A stretch of DNA of 64,000 nt from Pseudomonas sp. SORT22 (GCF_018417635.1 NZ_CP071007.1:5580501-5644500); one strand, 5' to 3'; numbered from the stretch's first letter, positions 1 through 10,263 are shown. Notes: generated by a model not told the origin, from the sequence alone. A program made the numbers and translations.

Positions 1-472
1 CGCGCACCTCGATGCGCACCTCGACTTCAGGCGTGCGCAGGTCGATACCGGCGGCGCCGCACTGCTGGCGCAGCTGGCTGCCGACGTAGCGGTCGACGTC
101 CATCGAGGTGAAATCGTGGTGACCGCCGCGCTTGCAGCGTACGGCGAAGCGCTTGCCCGCCAGCAGGTGACCGAAGTGCTGCTTGCACTTGGCGACGATG
201 TCGTCGAAATCACCCAGCGGGTATTCGTCGACCTGCAGGAAATGGGCAATGCCCGGCGTGCACCTCAGACGCTCGGTCATCTCGCGCAGGACCTTCTCGT
301 CCTCGATGTGAGTGATCACTTCGAGGTTATCCCAGACACCGTTAACCGCGAGCGCAGGATCGAGGTCCTTGAGCACGTTGCGGATGTTGCGGGCCAGTTG
401 ACGGATGAAGCGCTTGCGAACCGGCCGGCTCTTGATGGTGATCTCTGGGAAGACTTTTACGATTAGTTTCAT
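1..472 (-). CDS. thiI: tRNA 4-thiouridine sulfurtransferase ThiI, N-terminal part
   Basis: The gene runs off the left edge, so only about the first 157 residues are visible. Reading leftwards from ATG at 472 the protein begins [20 protein letters not shown], the typical start of ThiI, whose N-terminal ferredoxin-like and THUMP regions bind tRNA. The family transfers sulfur to U8 of tRNA and also feeds thiamine thiazole synthesis. The catalytic PP-loop and rhodanese domains would lie outside the window. It is divergent from glnA, the arrangement known in other Pseudomonas genomes. No strong Shine-Dalgarno sequence is visible before the start. The identification rests on the N-terminus and on synteny. 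Confidence 0.85.
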   Translation of the reverse strand, partial: MKLIVKVFPEITIKSRPVRKRFIRQLARNIRNVLKDLDPALAVNGVWDNLEVITHIEDEKVLREMTERLRCTPGIAHFLQVDEYPLGDFDDIVAKCKQHFGHLLAGKRFAVRCKRGGHHDFTSMDVDRYVGSQLRQQCGAAGIDLRTPEVEVRIEVR

Positions 473-570
473 GAAAAACAGCGCGCGAGGTGCCGACTAA
501 AAAAGTGGGGCGCGGATTATAGCGGAAATTGCTCAAGCTTTGAGCAACTTTTGTACAGAAGGTTTTTCTC

Positions 571-616
571 GCACCGTTATGGTGCATCATGGCTGTTTAG
601 CGCATCGTAAGGGTGC
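571..616. promoter_or_regulatory. Two tandem NtrC binding sites upstream of glnA
   Basis: GCACCGTTATGGTGC (571-585) is a perfect GCACC-N5-GGTGC inverted repeat, and GCATCGTAAGGGTGC (602-616) matches with one change. The known NtrC consensus is GCACC-N5-GGTGC. Their centres lie 31 bp apart, about three helical turns. They fall near -137 and -106 from the start site predicted by the sigma-54 element, close to the two strong enhancer sites of the enterobacterial glnA promoter. NtrC itself is encoded at 4580-6016. Confidence 0.85.
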
Positions 617-689
617 AGAAAAAACCGCTGATTTCAGCGAATCGGGCGAAAACGCTTGGGTTTGGGGCAAAAATCCCAACTCGGGGCAC

Positions 690-705
690 TGGCATGCAAT
701 TTGCT
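690..705 (+). promoter_or_regulatory. Sigma-54 (RpoN) promoter of glnA
   Basis: TGGCATGCAATTTGCT carries the -24 GG and -12 GC of a sigma-54 promoter with the required 12-bp phasing, close to TGGCAC-N5-TTGCW. The predicted transcription start is near 715, leaving a leader of roughly 88 bases before glnA. With the two NtrC sites this accounts for the 330-base thiI-glnA gap, in which I see no other gene. Confidence 0.85.
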
Positions 706-802
706 CCCTTGTGAGGCAGGTTGCCTTGGCCGACTATTCGCGCCCGGCATCACCCAAATTAAAGGGCTGCACAGGCAAGCTCTACCCCACCCGGAGGACA
801 CT

Positions 803-2209
803 ATGTCGAAGTCGGTTCAACTCATCAAAGATCATGACGTTAAATGGATTGATCTGCGCTTCACTGACACCAAAGGCACTCAGCACCACGTGACCATGCC
901 AGCTCGTGATGCGCTGGATGAAGATTTCTTCGAAGCCGGCAAGATGTTCGACGGTTCCTCCATCGCTGGCTGGAAAGGCATCGAAGCCTCCGACATGATC
1001 CTGATGCCGGACGACTCCTCCGCCGTGCTCGACCCGTTCACCGAAGAGCCGACCCTGATCCTGGTCTGCGACATCATCGAACCTTCGACCATGCAAGGCT
1101 ACGACCGCGACCCACGCGCCATCGCCCGCCGCGCCGAAGAGTACCTGAAGACCACCGGTATCGGTGACACCGTGTTCGTCGGCCCAGAGCCTGAGTTCTT
1201 CATCTTCGACGAAGTGAAGTTCAAGTCCGACATCTCCGGCTCGATGTTCAAGATCTACTCCGAGCAAGGCTCGTGGATGTCCGACCAGGACGTCGAAGGC
1301 GGCAACAAAGGCCACCGTCCAGGCGTCAAAGGCGGCTACTTCCCGGTACCACCGTTCGACCACGACCACGAAATCCGTACTGCCATGTGCAACGCCATGG
1401 AAGAAATGGGCCTGGTCATCGAAGTCCACCACCACGAAGTGGCAACTGCCGGCCAGAACGAAATCGGCGTGCAGTTCAACACCCTGGTGAAGAAGGCTGA
1501 CGAAGTTCAGACCCTCAAATACTGCGTGCACAACGTTGCCGACGCCTACGGCCGCACCGCTACCTTCATGCCTAAGCCACTGTACGGCGACAACGGCTCG
1601 GGTATGCACGTGCACATGTCCATCTCCAAAGATGGCAAGAACACCTTCTCCGGCGAAGGCTATGCCGGCCTGTCCGACACCGCCCTGTACTTCATCGGCG
1701 GTATCATCAAGCACGGTAAGGCCCTGAACGGCTTCACCAACCCGGCTACCAACTCCTACAAGCGTCTGGTACCAGGCTTCGAAGCACCGGTCATGCTGGC
1801 CTACTCGGCGCGCAACCGTTCCGCCTCGATCCGCATCCCGTACGTTTCCAGCCCGAAAGCCCGCCGCATCGAAGCGCGCTTCCCGGACCCGGCTGCCAAC
1901 CCGTACCTGTGCTTCGCAGCACTGATGATGGCCGGCCTGGACGGTATCCAGAACAAGATCCACCCAGGCGATGCCGCCGACAAGAACCTGTACGACCTGC
2001 CGCCTGAAGAGGCGAAAGAGATCCCACAGGTTTGCGGCAGCCTGAAAGAAGCCCTGGAAGAGCTGGACAAAGGCCGTGCGTTCCTGACCAAGGGCGGCGT
2101 GTTCTCCGACGACTTCATCGATGCCTACATCGCGCTGAAAAGCGAAGAAGAAATCAAGGTCCGCACCTTCGTACACCCACTGGAATACGAGCTGTACTAC
2201 AGCTGCTAA
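803..2209 (+). CDS. glnA: Type I glutamine synthetase
   Basis: Catalyses ATP-dependent amidation of glutamate to glutamine, the main entry point for ammonium when nitrogen is scarce. At 468 residues it matches the family length of about 469. The start is ATG at 803, 6 bases after GGAGG; in-frame codons further upstream would add an atypical extension. Visible signatures are the early DGSS motif, the ATP/glutamate-binding stretch with NGSGMHVH, and [10 protein letters not shown] near the C-terminus, which contains the tyrosine that is adenylylated in type I enzymes. Transcription should be driven by sigma-54 and NtrC from the elements at 571-705. A strong terminator follows, so glnA is monocistronic here and separated from ntrBC by one gene. 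Confidence 0.98.
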   Translation: MSKSVQLIKDHDVKWIDLRFTDTKGTQHHVTMPARDALDEDFFEAGKMFDGSSIAGWKGIEASDMILMPDDSSAVLDPFTEEPTLILVCDIIEPSTMQGYDRDPRAIARRAEEYLKTTGIGDTVFVGPEPEFFIFDEVKFKSDISGSMFKIYSEQGSWMSDQDVEGGNKGHRPGVKGGYFPVPPFDHDHEIRTAMCNAMEEMGLVIEVHHHEVATAGQNEIGVQFNTLVKKADEVQTLKYCVHNVADAYGRTATFMPKPLYGDNGSGMHVHMSISKDGKNTFSGEGYAGLSDTALYFIGGIIKHGKALNGFTNPATNSYKRLVPGFEAPVMLAYSARNRSASIRIPYVSSPKARRIEARFPDPAANPYLCFAALMMAGLDGIQNKIHPGDAADKNLYDLPPEEAKEIPQVCGSLKEALEELDKGRAFLTKGGVFSDDFIDAYIALKSEEEIKVRTFVHPLEYELYYSC

Positions 2210-2242
2210 GCCAGTGACGCTCGCGCAAGCGGCGTAGCTTGA

Positions 2243-2270
2243 AAAAAGGCCTCCTTCGGGAGGCCTTTTT
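2243..2270 (+). terminator. Rho-independent terminator after glnA
   Basis: A perfect stem with arms AAAAAGGCCTCC and GGAGGCCTTTTT around a TTCG tetraloop, ending in a T run, lies 33 bases after the glnA stop codon. Confidence 0.93.
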
Positions 2271-2353
2271 CATACATATTCTTCAGATGTTCCCGATAGG
2301 TCAGCCTCCTGACCTCGACCATGCTGGCTCAGCAATCCACGCCCGAGCCCATC

Positions 2354-3241
2354 ATGACCCGCACCCCGATCACACTCACCCTGCTTGCCTTGCTGACAGG
2401 CTGCAGTACCCCGCCAGCACCGCTCGAATCACAGGTGCTGCTACGCACCAACACCGCCTGGGACGGCAGCCCCTACCCGCGCTACCCCGACGGGCCAGCG
2501 GAACTGACCCTGGTTAAAATCCACATTCCGCCTGAAACAACCCTCGACTGGCACAGCCATCCGCTGCCCAACGCCGGCTACCTGCTTGCAGGTGAACTGC
2601 TGGTGGAAACCCGCGACAGCAACAAACAGGTAAGCATCAAGGCCGGAGACGCCCTCGCCGAGATCGTCGATGGCGTGCATCGCGGGCGTACAGGCGCGCA
2701 AGCGGCCGAACTGATTGTTTTTTATGCCGGCAGCCAGGGTGTGCCGCTTTCCCAGCCTGCGCCAGCCACCACACCACTCGCCGCCTTGCTCGACAGCATC
2801 GATCAGCGCCTGCACATCGCCCACGCGGTTGCCCTGAACAAATGGGACTCAGAGCAGGCTGTAGAAGCCCCCGAACGCGAGCAGCAGGTGATTGCCAATG
2901 CCCAGTCCCAGGCCCTGCGCTTTGGTGTCGACGGGCAACGGGCAGCGCTGTTCTTCGCCGATCAGATCGAAGCCAACAAGCTGCTGCAGTACAGCGCGCT
3001 GTCGCGCTGGCATGCCGTCGGCAGCGCACCGCAAACCCCGCGGGTCGATCTGGGCAGCCAACTGCGCCCGCAGCTGGATCGCCTGCAGCGCACCCTGCTC
3101 AGCCAGTTGGCCGAGTTTGATCGCAACCGCCCGGCCCATTGCCCGGCAACCCTTGCCCAGGCCATCGCGCAACGAGCCCGAGACCCGCAGCAATCCTTGG
3201 CGCTGATCCGCGCCACCACGCATTTGTGCTCGCCGCAGTAA
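2354..3241 (+). CDS. Lipoprotein with cupin domain fused to AroQ-gamma chorismate mutase
   Basis: 295 residues from ATG 2354, chosen because it places a lipobox (LLTGC, Cys17) at the end of a short signal peptide. Residues about 50-130 form a small cupin with HSH (H67, H69) and H109 as likely metal ligands. Residues about 140-295 resemble secreted gamma-type chorismate mutases: R152, K163 and R175 have the 11- and 12-residue spacing of the active-site residues in that class, followed by a QIEANK motif. The expected reaction is chorismate to prephenate in the periplasm. The role of the cupin is unknown; it may bind a small aromatic ligand or a metal. The gene stands alone between glnA and ntrB. 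The domain calls are by eye; the fusion itself is a clear single reading frame. Confidence 0.75.
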   Translation: MTRTPITLTLLALLTGCSTPPAPLESQVLLRTNTAWDGSPYPRYPDGPAELTLVKIHIPPETTLDWHSHPLPNAGYLLAGELLVETRDSNKQVSIKAGDALAEIVDGVHRGRTGAQAAELIVFYAGSQGVPLSQPAPATTPLAALLDSIDQRLHIAHAVALNKWDSEQAVEAPEREQQVIANAQSQALRFGVDGQRAALFFADQIEANKLLQYSALSRWHAVGSAPQTPRVDLGSQLRPQLDRLQRTLLSQLAEFDRNRPAHCPATLAQAIAQRARDPQQSLALIRATTHLCSPQ

Positions 3242-3395
3242 TCCTTCCTCTATGCTCTATATTGGTGCACGCATCTGCCTGCACCTGAGCAACTCAGCCC
3301 ATTTTGGTTCACAAGAAGCGTGATCTCAGGACTTTGTAGGCATTTTTCGCGCAAATACAGGTCTTAATCCGGAAATTCCGCTTCTTTTCGGAGCC

Positions 3396-3412
3396 TTGGT
3401 TTGCTTTTTGCA
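3396..3412 (+). promoter_or_regulatory. Possible sigma-54-like promoter upstream of ntrB
   Basis: TTGGTTTGCTTTTTGCA has GG and GC elements with 12-bp phasing and a perfect TTGCA -12 box, but the -24 box is weak (TTGG followed by T rather than CAC). It lies 86 bases before ntrB. No clear NtrC dyad was found nearby, so this is tentative. Confidence 0.3.
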
Positions 3413-3497
3413 TTTTCTTTGTACCAGCGGATTACCAGCGACCGCGACTTGGGCCCAGGCCGAGGTTGTATGAGCCAAAAGAGGTCAACGACGCCCC

Positions 3498-4579
3498 ATG
3501 ACCATCAGCGATGCACTGCACCGACTGCTACTGGACAACCTGACCACCGCCACCATCCTGCTCGATGCCGAACTGCGCCTTGAGTACATGAACCCGGCAG
3601 CGGAGATGCTCCTGGCCATCAGCGGCCAGCGCAGCCATGGTCAGTTCATCAGCGAGCTGTTCACCGAATCGCCCGAGGCGCTGAACTCCCTGCGCCAGGC
3701 GGTAGAGCACGCGCACCCCTTTACCAAACGTGAAGCCCAGCTGACCTCGCTGACCGGCCAGACCCAGACCGTCGACTACGCGGTAACGCCGATCCTCAGC
3801 AAGGGCGCGACCCTGCTGCTGCTCGAAGTGCACCCGCGTGACCGCCTGCTGCGCATCACCAAGGAAGAGGCCCAGCTGTCCAAGCAGGAAACCACCAAGA
3901 TGCTGGTGCGCGGCCTGGCCCACGAGATCAAGAACCCGCTCGGTGGCATTCGCGGCGCCGCCCAGCTGCTGGCCCGCGAGCTGCCGGAGGAGGGCCTGAA
4001 GGATTACACCAATGTGATCATTGAAGAGGCCGACCGCCTGCGCAACCTGGTCGACCGCATGCTCGGCTCGAACAAGCTGCCGTCGCTGGCCCTGACCAAC
4101 ATCCATGAGGTGCTGGAGCGGGTCTGCAGCCTGGTCGAGGCCGAAAGCCAGGGCGGCATCACCCTGGTGCGCGATTACGACCCGAGCCTGCCGGACGTGC
4201 TGATCGACCGCGAACAGATGATCCAGGCGGTGCTCAACATCGTGCGCAACGCCATGCAGGCCATCAGCGGCCAGAACGAGCTGCGCCTGGGCCGCATCAG
4301 CCTGCGCACCCGGGCCATGCGCCAGTTCACCATCGGCCACACCCGTCACCGCCTGGTGGCCCGAATCGAGATCATCGACAACGGCCCGGGCATCCCTGCC
4401 GAGCTGCAGGAAACCATCTTCTACCCCATGGTCAGCGGCCGCCCGGACGGGACCGGGCTGGGCCTGGCCATTACCCAGAACATCATCAGCCAGCACCAGG
4501 GCCTGATCGAATGTGACAGTCACCCTGGCCACACCACCTTCTCGATCTTCCTGCCGCTGGAACAAGGAGCCACCGCCTC

Positions 4580-4583
<4 letters not shown>
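3498..4583 (+). CDS. ntrB: Nitrogen regulation sensor histidine kinase NtrB
   Basis: Cytosolic two-component kinase/phosphatase that controls NtrC phosphorylation in response to PII. 361 residues: an N-terminal PAS domain (about 5-115), a dimerisation/phosphoacceptor helix with GLAHEIKNPLGG in which His142 is the phosphorylated residue, and a C-terminal HATPase domain with N, G1 (DNGPG) and G2 (GTGLGLA) boxes. There are no membrane segments, as expected for NtrB. It overlaps ntrC by four bases (ATGA), so the two are translationally coupled. The 256-base region before it holds only a weak sigma-54-like element. Confidence 0.97.
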
Positions 4584-6016
<1,433 letters not shown>

Positions 6017-6027
6017 GCGGTAACCTG

Positions 6028-6098
6028 ATCGCGGGGCAAGCCCGCTCCTACCAATTGGTGTGGGAGCGGCGGTGCGGCGATCCGACTTGCCCCGCGAT
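6028..6098. repeat. REP-type palindromic element, paired arms
   Basis: ATCGCGGGGCAAG (6028-6040) and CTTGCCCCGCGAT (6086-6098) are perfect inverted arms, with inner CCCGCTCC and GGGAGCGG segments also complementary. This is the common REP motif of P. putida-group genomes and recurs at three other places in the window. It lies just after ntrC and may fold into an mRNA-end hairpin. The rest of the 265-base gap shows no gene. Confidence 0.85.
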
Positions 6099-6281
6099 GC
6101 TTTTGCACCGAACCTGTGCCCTGCGCACCGCAGCAAAGCACACATCCCCCGCCTAACCCCGCCTAACCCCTTAAAACCCGCCATTTCCCGCACTGCAACA
6201 AAACTGGCACACACCCTGCATTAGTATCAGTACTTCCAGTTTTGGGGACCTTGGTACAGGCAGGCCGGGGAATCCCCTCTT

Positions 6282-6719
6282 TTATTCGCGCAGTTTCACC
6301 TGCACCCGCCAGCGTCCGCCCTCCTCTGCACCGGCCCATTCGCCATGCAGAGGGCGGGCCGCGACCAGGGTCACAAGCAAGCCGCCGTCACTGTGCTGCA
6401 CCCGCCAGCTCACCGGTTTGCCCTGCAACTGCAACTGACCCCGCGCAACCTTGCCCTCGGCCTCGAACAGCAGCGCCAGGGTACCTTCGACTTCTTCACC
6501 GTGCAGCTTGGGCTCTTCATTGAACCACAGGTTCAAGCCCGCCTCGACCACCTCGACCTGCTCCAGCACCCGTGGCTCTGGCGCAGTCAGGCGACCGATC
6601 ATCAGCCCCACCAGCATGCCGAACAGCGCCAGGGAAAACAGCACGCGCGGCCATAGCTGCGAACGCGGGTCCGGTTCAGGAGTAGAATGCTCGACATCTT
6701 TATGTTCGGAGCCGTGCAT
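6282..6719 (-). CDS. Conserved hypothetical single-pass membrane protein
   Basis: 145 residues with a polar, acidic N-terminus, one hydrophobic segment at about 27-44 (FSLALFGMLVGLMIG) and a soluble C-terminal domain probably exposed to the periplasm. I do not recognise a characterised family; a similar gene sits between ntrC and trmL in other Pseudomonas, which supports it being real. Its ATG (6717-6719 on the minus strand) shares the CATG palindrome 6717-6720 with the trmL start. A GAGGA Shine-Dalgarno-like sequence upstream of it lies inside the trmL coding region. Convergent with ntrC. Confidence 0.7.
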   Translation of the reverse strand: MHGSEHKDVEHSTPEPDPRSQLWPRVLFSLALFGMLVGLMIGRLTAPEPRVLEQVEVVEAGLNLWFNEEPKLHGEEVEGTLALLFEAEGKVARGQLQLQGKPVSWRVQHSDGGLLVTLVAARPLHGEWAGAEEGGRWRVQVKLRE

Positions 6720-7173
6720 GTTTCACGTCATCCTCTTTCAACCAGAGATTCCGCCGAATACCGGCAACATCATCAGACTGTGCGCCAACAGCGGTTGCCA
6801 CCTGCACCTGATCGAGCCGATCGGCTTCGAGCTGGACGACAAGCGCTTGCGCCGGGCCGGTCTGGACTACCACGAGTATGCCACGCTCAAGCGCCACCCA
6901 GACCTGCCCAGTTGCCTGGAAAGCCTTGGCCAGCCGCGGCTGTTCGCCTTCACCACGAAGGCCTCGCACCCTTACCACGAAACCGCCTTCCAGCCGGGCG
7001 ACGCCTTCCTGTTCGGCCCCGAAAGCCGTGGCCTGCCGGCCGAGGTGCTGGACAGCCTGCCCGCCGAGCAGCGCCTGCGCCTGCCGATGCGCCCGGGCTG
7101 CCGCAGCCTGAACCTGTCCAACACGGTGGCGGTGACGGTGTACGAAGCCTGGCGCCAGCAAGGGTTTGCCTGA
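6718..7173 (+). CDS. trmL: tRNA (cytidine/uridine-34 2'-O)-methyltransferase TrmL
   Basis: SPOUT-family enzyme that methylates the wobble nucleotide ribose of leucine tRNAs using SAM. 151 residues, the usual length. Diagnostic stretches are the N-terminal PEIPPNTGNIIRLCANSGC, FGPESRGLP in the knot region and the SLNLSNTVAVTVYEAWRQ SAM-binding loop near the end. The start ATG 6718 is preceded by GGAG at 6709-6712, which lies within the divergent hypothetical gene. In-frame codons further upstream would run antisense through that gene and were rejected. Confidence 0.95.
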   Translation: MFHVILFQPEIPPNTGNIIRLCANSGCHLHLIEPIGFELDDKRLRRAGLDYHEYATLKRHPDLPSCLESLGQPRLFAFTTKASHPYHETAFQPGDAFLFGPESRGLPAEVLDSLPAEQRLRLPMRPGCRSLNLSNTVAVTVYEAWRQQGFA

Positions 7174-7180
7174 GCCAAGA

Positions 7181-7206
7181 AAAAAGCGCCCCGAGGGGCG
7201 CTTTTT
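7181..7206. terminator. Bidirectional terminator between trmL and secB
   Basis: A perfect hairpin AAAAAGCGCCCC-GAG-GGGCGCTTTTT with A/T tracts on both flanks lies between two convergent genes and can serve both strands. Confidence 0.9.
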
Positions 7207-7223
7207 GCTTCATCGCAACAGGC

Positions 7224-7715
7224 TTATTGCAGCGAAGGGGCTTCGCCAGCTTCCTGCATGCGTTGCATTTCCTGAGCGTACAGGGCGTCGAAGTTGACCG
7301 GCGAGAGCATCAGCGCCGGGAACGAACCACGGGTCACCAGGCTGTCCAGCGCTTCACGGGCGTACGGGAACAGGATGTTCGGGCAGAACGCGCCCAGGGT
7401 GTGGCTCATCGACGCCGGGTCGAGGTTCTTGATCAGGAAGATACCGGCTTGTTGCACTTCAGCGATGAAGGCCACTTCGTCGCCGTTCTTCACGGTCACC
7501 GACAGGGTCAGCACGACTTCGTGGAAGTCGCCTTCCAGGCCTTTCTGCTTGGTGTTCAGGTCCAGGGCAACGCTTGGCTCCCACTGCTGACGGAAGATCG
7601 CCGGGCTTTTTGGCGCTTCGAACGACAGGTCGCGCACGTAGATGCGCTGCAGGGAGAATTGCGGAGCGTTATCGTCGGCTGCGGCTGCGGCGTCGTTGTT
7701 CTGTTGATCAGTCAT
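7224..7715 (-). CDS. secB: Protein-export chaperone SecB
   Basis: Cytosolic tetrameric chaperone that keeps preproteins unfolded and hands them to SecA. 163 residues, the normal length, with the conserved core ([13 protein letters not shown] near residue 23 and [17 protein letters not shown] towards the end) and the Pseudomonas-style Ala/Asn-rich N-terminus. An AAGGA ribosome-binding site precedes the ATG at 7715. It is the last gene of a rhodanese-grxC-secB operon, 40 bases after grxC, a grouping found widely in gamma-proteobacteria. Confidence 0.98.
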   Translation of the reverse strand: MTDQQNNDAAAAADDNAPQFSLQRIYVRDLSFEAPKSPAIFRQQWEPSVALDLNTKQKGLEGDFHEVVLTLSVTVKNGDEVAFIAEVQQAGIFLIKNLDPASMSHTLGAFCPNILFPYAREALDSLVTRGSFPALMLSPVNFDALYAQEMQRMQEAGEAPSLQ

Positions 7716-7755
7716 GACAGATCCTTCTTTCCAGAGTCTTTAATGGGTTTCTGAT

Positions 7756-8010
7756 TCAGGCCTTGAGCAGCGCATCGAGCTTGCCGGCGCGCTCCAGGGC
7801 ATACAGGTCGTCGCAACCGCCGACGTGGGTGGAACCGATCCAGATCTGCGGCACCGAGGTACGACCGGCCTTCTGGCTCATTTCGGCGCGCACCTGAGGC
7901 TTGCCATCGACCTTGATCTCTTCGAAGGCCACGCCTTTGCTTTCAAGCAGGTATTTTGCCCGCGAGCAGTAAGGGCAGTAATCGCTGGAGTAGACGATGA
8001 CGTTGCTCAT
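7756..8010 (-). CDS. grxC: Glutaredoxin 3
   Basis: Small thiol oxidoreductase that reduces disulfides with glutathione. 84 residues with the dithiol active site CPYC (C12-C15) and the later TSVPQIWIG and GGCDDL elements that form the glutathione site. It starts one base after the rhodanese gene ends and precedes secB, so it is cotranscribed with both. Confidence 0.97.
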   Translation of the reverse strand: MSNVIVYSSDYCPYCSRAKYLLESKGVAFEEIKVDGKPQVRAEMSQKAGRTSVPQIWIGSTHVGGCDDLYALERAGKLDALLKA

Positions 8011-8011
8011 G

Positions 8012-8428
8012 TCACTTCACCAACGGCAGGTTATCGGCCTTCCAGCTCGACACGCCGCCCGACAGCTTGGCAGCGGTGAAGCCGGCCTTGAGCAGTTCGC
8101 GCGCGGTGGTGCCGGCGTGCTGGCCCATGGCGTCGACGATGATCAGGGTCTTGTTGGCCTTGTGCTTTTCCAGCTCGCCGATGCGCGCGGCGACCTTGTC
8201 CTGGGGAATGTTCACGGCGCCCACGATGTGACCGGCGGCGTAGTCCTTGCTCGAACGGATGTCGATCACCAGACCCTTGTCGGCGTTGACCAGCGCGGTC
8301 AGTTCGCCAGTGCTGAGGCTGCGGCCGCCCTTGCGTGCTTCGGTGACGATCAGCAAAACCAGCAGAACGACGAAGATACCGACCAGCAGATAGTGATTTG
8401 TTGCGAATTCAATCAGGTGAGCAACCAT
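8012..8428 (-). CDS. Membrane-anchored rhodanese-like protein, YibN type, without catalytic Cys
   Basis: 138 residues: an N-terminal transmembrane segment (about 8-28, VGIFVVLLVLLIV) followed by one rhodanese domain that begins with LVIDIRSSKDYAAGHIVGA. The active loop reads VDAMGQHAGTTA, where catalytic rhodaneses carry a Cys; here a His occupies that place, so sulfurtransferase activity is unlikely. It is the first gene of the operon with grxC and secB. Its role is unknown; the operon suggests a link to envelope protein traffic or redox state, which is inference. Confidence 0.88.
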   Translation of the reverse strand: MVAHLIEFATNHYLLVGIFVVLLVLLIVTEARKGGRSLSTGELTALVNADKGLVIDIRSSKDYAAGHIVGAVNIPQDKVAARIGELEKHKANKTLIIVDAMGQHAGTTARELLKAGFTAAKLSGGVSSWKADNLPLVK

Positions 8429-8645
8429 CGGAGGGTGTTCCAGGCCATTAAAAATGTTGGCCAGTATACACAGCCCCCAAGGTCGGCCAAAGCCCGCCGG
8501 GCAGGGTTATCGCCAGTAATTCTCATTGCCGGGCTACAGCCCGTCGGCCCGCGCCGTCGGGCCTGCAAGGTTAATTCGTCATTCGTGGCCAATTTGCCCT
8601 AAAATGCGTGTCTTTATCATCTGAACAACCGTGAGTGTGGGATTG

Positions 8646-10181
8646 ATGACGAGCACGCCAAAACCCTTGGTCCTGATCATCCTCGATGGTTTCGGTCACA
8701 GCGAAAGCCACGAATACAACGCCATCTATTCGGCCAACACGCCAGTCTACGATCGCCTGCGCGCCACCCAGCCGCACGGCTTGATCTCTGGCTCCGGCAT
8801 GGATGTCGGCCTGCCGGACGGGCAGATGGGCAACTCCGAGGTCGGTCACATGAACCTCGGTGCTGGCCGCGTGGTTTACCAGGACTTCACCCGGGTGACC
8901 AAGGCGATCAAGGACGGCGAGTTCTTCACAAACCCCGTGCTGCGCGGCGCGGTCGACAAGGCCGTCGGCGCCGGCAAGGCGGTGCACATCCTTGGCCTGC
9001 TGTCCGATGGCGGCGTGCACAGCCACCAGGACCATCTGGTGGCCATGGCCGAGCTTGCCGCCAAACGCGGTGCCGAGAAAATCTACCTGCACGCCTTCCT
9101 CGACGGTCGCGACACCCCGCCGAAAAGCGCGCAATCCTCGATCGAACTGCTCGACGCCGCCTTCGCCAAACTGGGCAAGGGCCGCATCGCCAGCCTGATC
9201 GGCCGCTACTACGCCATGGACCGCGACAACCGCTGGGACCGCGTATCGGCTGCCTACAACCTGATCGTCGACAGCAGCGCCGAATTCACCGCCGACACCG
9301 CCCTGGCCGGCCTTGAAGCCGCCTACGCCCGCGACGAGAGCGACGAATTCGTCAAGGCCACGCGCATTGGCGAAGCGGTAAAGGTCGAAGATGGCGACGC
9401 AGTGATCTTCATGAACTTCCGTGCCGACCGCGCCCGCGAGCTGTCGCGGGTGTTCGTCGAACCGGACTTCAACGAATTCCCACGGGCACGCCTGCCAAAA
9501 CTGGCTGCCTACATCGGCCTGACCCAGTACTCGGCAAAAATCCCGGCGCCGGCCGCCTTTGCCCCTGGCAGCCTGAACAATGTGCTCGGCGAATACCTGG
9601 CGAAAAACGGCAAGACCCAGCTGCGCATCGCCGAAACCGAGAAGTACGCCCACGTCACCTTCTTCTTCTCCGGTGGTCGCGAAGAGCCGTTTGAAGGCGA
9701 AGAGCGCATCCTCATCCCGTCGCCGAAGGTCGCCACCTATGACCTGCAGCCGGAAATGAGCGCACCGGAAGTCACCGACCGCATTGTCGAAGCCATCGAG
9801 CAGCAGCGTTACGACGTGATCGTGGTCAACTACGCCAACGGCGACATGGTCGGCCACAGCGGCGTGTTCGAGGCCGCGGTCAAGGCCGTCGAGGCCCTGG
9901 ACCTGTGCGTCGGGCGCATCGTCGAGGCGCTGGACAAGGTCGGCGGCGAAGCGCTGATCACCGCCGACCACGGCAACGTCGAGCAGATGGAAGACGAATG
10001 CACCGGCCAGGCGCACACTGCGCACACCACCGAGCCGGTACCGTTCATCTATGTCGGCAAGCGCAAGGTGCAGGTCCGCGAAGGCGGCGTGCTGGCCGAC
10101 GTGGCGCCGACCATGCTCAAGCTGCTGGGCCTGGAAAAACCGGCAGAAATGACTGGCACCTCGATTCTGATCGACGGCTAA
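8646..10181 (+). CDS. gpmI: 2,3-bisphosphoglycerate-independent phosphoglycerate mutase
   Basis: Manganese-dependent glycolytic/gluconeogenic enzyme that interconverts 3- and 2-phosphoglycerate. 511 residues. The N-terminal [12 protein letters not shown] metal site, the phospho-acceptor Ser64 in [15 protein letters not shown], the DGRDTPP loop and the C-terminal [11 protein letters not shown] metal site are all present. ATG 8646 was chosen over GTG 8631 because the protein then begins [17 protein letters not shown], as in relatives. It is divergent from the rhodanese operon across 217 bases that hold a small CCGGGCT-ACA-GCCCG hairpin and the presumed promoters. Confidence 0.97.
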   Translation: MTSTPKPLVLIILDGFGHSESHEYNAIYSANTPVYDRLRATQPHGLISGSGMDVGLPDGQMGNSEVGHMNLGAGRVVYQDFTRVTKAIKDGEFFTNPVLRGAVDKAVGAGKAVHILGLLSDGGVHSHQDHLVAMAELAAKRGAEKIYLHAFLDGRDTPPKSAQSSIELLDAAFAKLGKGRIASLIGRYYAMDRDNRWDRVSAAYNLIVDSSAEFTADTALAGLEAAYARDESDEFVKATRIGEAVKVEDGDAVIFMNFRADRARELSRVFVEPDFNEFPRARLPKLAAYIGLTQYSAKIPAPAAFAPGSLNNVLGEYLAKNGKTQLRIAETEKYAHVTFFFSGGREEPFEGEERILIPSPKVATYDLQPEMSAPEVTDRIVEAIEQQRYDVIVVNYANGDMVGHSGVFEAAVKAVEALDLCVGRIVEALDKVGGEALITADHGNVEQMEDECTGQAHTAHTTEPVPFIYVGKRKVQVREGGVLADVAPTMLKLLGLEKPAEMTGTSILIDG

Positions 10182-10191
10182 AGCCGTTAGC

Positions 10192-10263
10192 GACAAGCTG
10201 CAAGCCGCAAGAAAGAGCCCATTGACCCGCTTTTCTTGCCGCTTGTGGCTTGCCGCTTGTAGT
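10192..10263. repeat. 7-nt-periodic intergenic hairpin repeat, copy 1
   Basis: The left arm (10192-10214) contains CAAGCTGCAAGCCGCAAG and the right arm (10231-10263) contains CTTGCCGCTTGTGGCTTGCC, its imperfect complement. The arms are built from 7-base units of the CAAGCNG kind. It lies between gpmI and envC. Copies of the same style occur near 24148 and 59365. Confidence 0.7.

Noticed and set aside
116..466. Plus-strand open frame near the left edge
   Set aside because: It lies opposite the recognisable N-terminus of ThiI.
782..2176. 464-codon open frame antisense to glnA
   Set aside because: Low-complexity V/H/Q/G-rich translation with no family match; a shadow of high GC third positions in glnA.
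3268..3292. GGTGCA ... TGCACC dyad upstream of ntrB as an NtrC site
   Set aside because: The arms are in the reverse order of the NtrC consensus and the spacing is too large.
8480..8580. Possible small RNA between the rhodanese gene and gpmI
   Set aside because: Only a weak CCGGGCT/GCCCG hairpin without a T tract or promoter-like sequence.
8571..10196. 541-codon open frame antisense to gpmI
   Set aside because: Exactly mirrors a well-identified gene, and its translation has the same shadow composition.
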